Positions 62,623 to 64,000 of a DNA stretch of 64,000 nt are shown here, piece after piece. Source of the DNA: Bacillus sp. SM2101 (GTDB lineage Bacteria; Bacillota; Bacilli; Bacillales; SM2101); the NCBI RefSeq assembly GCF_018588585.1, contig NZ_JAEUFG010000010.1:62001-126000 (forward strand), in the 5' to 3' direction. The first letter of the stretch is position 1; every line of letters starts with the position of its first letter. A program made the translations under genes and the position numbers. The notes under the pieces were generated by a model. It ran no database searches. It was not told the DNA's origin and saw only the letters and a program-made list of their open reading frames with translations.

Positions 62623-63675
62623 TTAACATATTGTTGCTGTTTGAACATATGAAAGAAGTAGCTTTTCAGTATTAATTATTGAAGTTTGATGGGTACGCTC
62701 AAAGGCGTGTGATGATTCAATACCAGGGCCAATAAGTCCGTGAACAATATCAAATCCTGAACGTATAGCTGCGGATGCATCAGATCCGTAAAAAGGATAT
62801 ATGTCAACCTTATAGTCAATATTATTATCGTTAGCTAATTGAACTAACTTTTTTCTAAGGCCATAATGATACGGGCCGCTAGAATCCTTCGCACAAATAG
62901 ACACTGTATATTCATCAGAAGCTTGACCATCTCCAATAGCTCCCATGTCAACTGCCAAATATTCAACGGTTTCAGGTGTAATATTAGAGTTTCCACCATA
63001 GCCAATTTCTTCGTTATTGGAAATAAGAAAATGTGTTGTATGTGGTAGCTGTATGTTTTCTTTTTTGATATGTTCAATTAGTTGTAGTAAGATAGCTACA
63101 CTTGCTTTATCATCTAAATGTCTAGATTTTATAAACCCGCTTGAAGTAACTTCAACTCTAGGATCAAATGACACAAAATCTCCAACTTCGATACCTAGAG
63201 AGCGAACGTCCTCTGCATTCTCTACCTTTTCATCAATTCTAACTTCAATATTCTCCTCATTTCGTTTAGCTTCACCAGCATTTTTATATACATGTACGCT
63301 CGTTTGATGCATCAGAATGGTACCTTTATATGTCCGTCCGTCCGAGGTTTCAATTTGACAATACTCTCCTTCAACAGAATTCCACCGAAAACCTCCGATC
63401 ATCGAAAGTTTTAACCGACCATTACTCTTGACTTCTTTAACCATAGCACCAAGTGTATCTACATGTGCTGTTAACATTCGATGTTTCGTGCCGTCAGTTC
63501 CAGGAAGAGTTGCAAGCAGTCCACCTTTTCTATTGCGGCTATTCTCGACCCCAATGTTAGTAAGTTTATCTTCAATAAATTGAATGATGTTGTCTGTATG
63601 GCCAGATGGACTTGGAATAGATACTAGTTCTTTAATAAGCTCAATTGTTGCATTTGTGTTTGGATATGTATTCAT
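62623..63675 (-). CDS. M42 family metallo-aminopeptidase
   Basis: A 350-residue M42 peptidase/deblocking aminopeptidase. Zinc ligands and catalytic residues can be read: His in LTAHVDTLG near 70, Asp in SRHLDDKASVA near 190, Glu-Glu in SNNEEIGYGG near 225, Asp in VDMGAIGDG near 245, and the final His in SSHAFERTH near 330. Cytosolic, probably forming a dodecamer that trims peptides. Monocistronic. Confidence 0.92.
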   Translation of the reverse strand: MNTYPNTNATIELIKELVSIPSPSGHTDNIIQFIEDKLTNIGVENSRNRKGGLLATLPGTDGTKHRMLTAHVDTLGAMVKEVKSNGRLKLSMIGGFRWNSVEGEYCQIETSDGRTYKGTILMHQTSVHVYKNAGEAKRNEENIEVRIDEKVENAEDVRSLGIEVGDFVSFDPRVEVTSSGFIKSRHLDDKASVAILLQLIEHIKKENIQLPHTTHFLISNNEEIGYGGNSNITPETVEYLAVDMGAIGDGQASDEYTVSICAKDSSGPYHYGLRKKLVQLANDNNIDYKVDIYPFYGSDASAAIRSGFDIVHGLIGPGIESSHAFERTHQTSIINTEKLLLSYVQTATIC

Positions 63676-63776
63676 CTTAAATCTCCTCTCTTAATAAAAA
63701 TATATCTCTCATTACTTTATCATATAAATTAGTTTTCTTATAATGTATAAAAGAGACTTACATAAGGAGAAGTCAT

Positions 63777-64000
63777 ATGAAATTACTTATTGCAGACCGT
63801 GATCAAGATGAAAGGATAGGGATACGTTGGTTAGTATCGGCAAACTCATTTTCATTTGAGCAAATATTGCTAGCTAGTTCATTTGACGAGCTTATTATCA
63901 ACCTTGAAAATGATGTTCCAGAAGTAACAATCATAGAGCTTGATATGATCCCAAGAGAGCACTGGAACATACTATTGAGTAGGATAAAACAATATACACA
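63777..64000 (+). CDS. response-regulator-like protein, 3' partial
   Basis: The first 74 residues of a gene cut by the window edge. AAGGAGA precedes the ATG by 6 bp and TATAAT lies at 63740-63745. MKLLIADRDQDERIGIRWLV followed by FEQILLASSFDELI and VTIIELDMI resembles a CheY-like receiver, with the acidic pocket at DRDQDE and a possible phospho-acceptor at ELD. A C-terminal output domain (perhaps AraC-type) is expected outside the window. Confidence 0.6.
   Translation, partial: MKLLIADRDQDERIGIRWLVSANSFSFEQILLASSFDELIINLENDVPEVTIIELDMIPREHWNILLSRIKQYT

Overview
The window reads as chromosome of a low-GC, endospore-forming member of the Bacillaceae. The evidence is a complete gerP spore-coat operon, a Spo0E-type phosphatase, addAB, asnO, and gene order matching Bacillus subtilis in two blocks: addB-addA-gerPFEDCBA-yisI-yisL-yisN-asnO, and yitL/yitK followed by yitS-yitT-yizC-yitU-yitW. 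Ribosome binding sites are strong Gram-positive types and TTG/GTG starts are common. No rRNA, tRNA or CRISPR was seen. The species cannot be fixed from the sequence.

Layout. 0-7 kb holds single genes: the end of a modular repeat protein, an acetyltransferase, an SCP2 protein behind a FadR-like operator, an alpha/beta hydrolase, dihydrofolate reductase, a DsbA-type oxidoreductase, a secreted sphingomyelinase C and a DoxX protein. 7.3-15.6 kb is a beta-glucan locus: LacI regulator, GH16 glucanase, sugar-binding lipoprotein, two permeases and GH1 beta-glucosidase, with matching promoter/operator pairs. 15.7-20.3 kb holds a YeiH-type transporter divergent from a LysR regulator, then a PadR regulator overlapping an MFS exporter and an ISL3 transposase fragment. 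20.6-27.5 kb holds YesL and a five-gene oligopeptide ABC transporter. 28-43 kb is the addBA/gerP/yis/asnO block. 43.1-43.7 kb is a degenerate tandem array of about 28 units of about 21 bp. 44-54 kb is the yit block, interleaved with a catalytically degenerate GH13 homologue and a TnrA-box glnK-amt pair. 54.5-57.9 kb is a divergent cluster (DUF59, heme-copper-oxidase-like membrane protein, two DUF2249 proteins, and a radical SAM protein) with an FNR-type site at about -42 for each side. 58.1-62.4 kb is a five-gene operon (PIG-L deacetylase, 61-aa protein, GT4, ATP-grasp ligase, APH-like kinase) that looks like an uncharacterised glycoconjugate pathway. The window ends with an M42 aminopeptidase and the start of a response-regulator-like gene.

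Across the whole window, at least fourteen intergenic places carry copies or pieces of one 165-bp non-coding element with inverted termini. It lies between genes almost everywhere that there is room, including inside the gerP operon. This family, the 21-bp array, the FNR-paired cluster and the PIG-L/GT4/ATP-grasp/kinase operon are the parts most worth further work.
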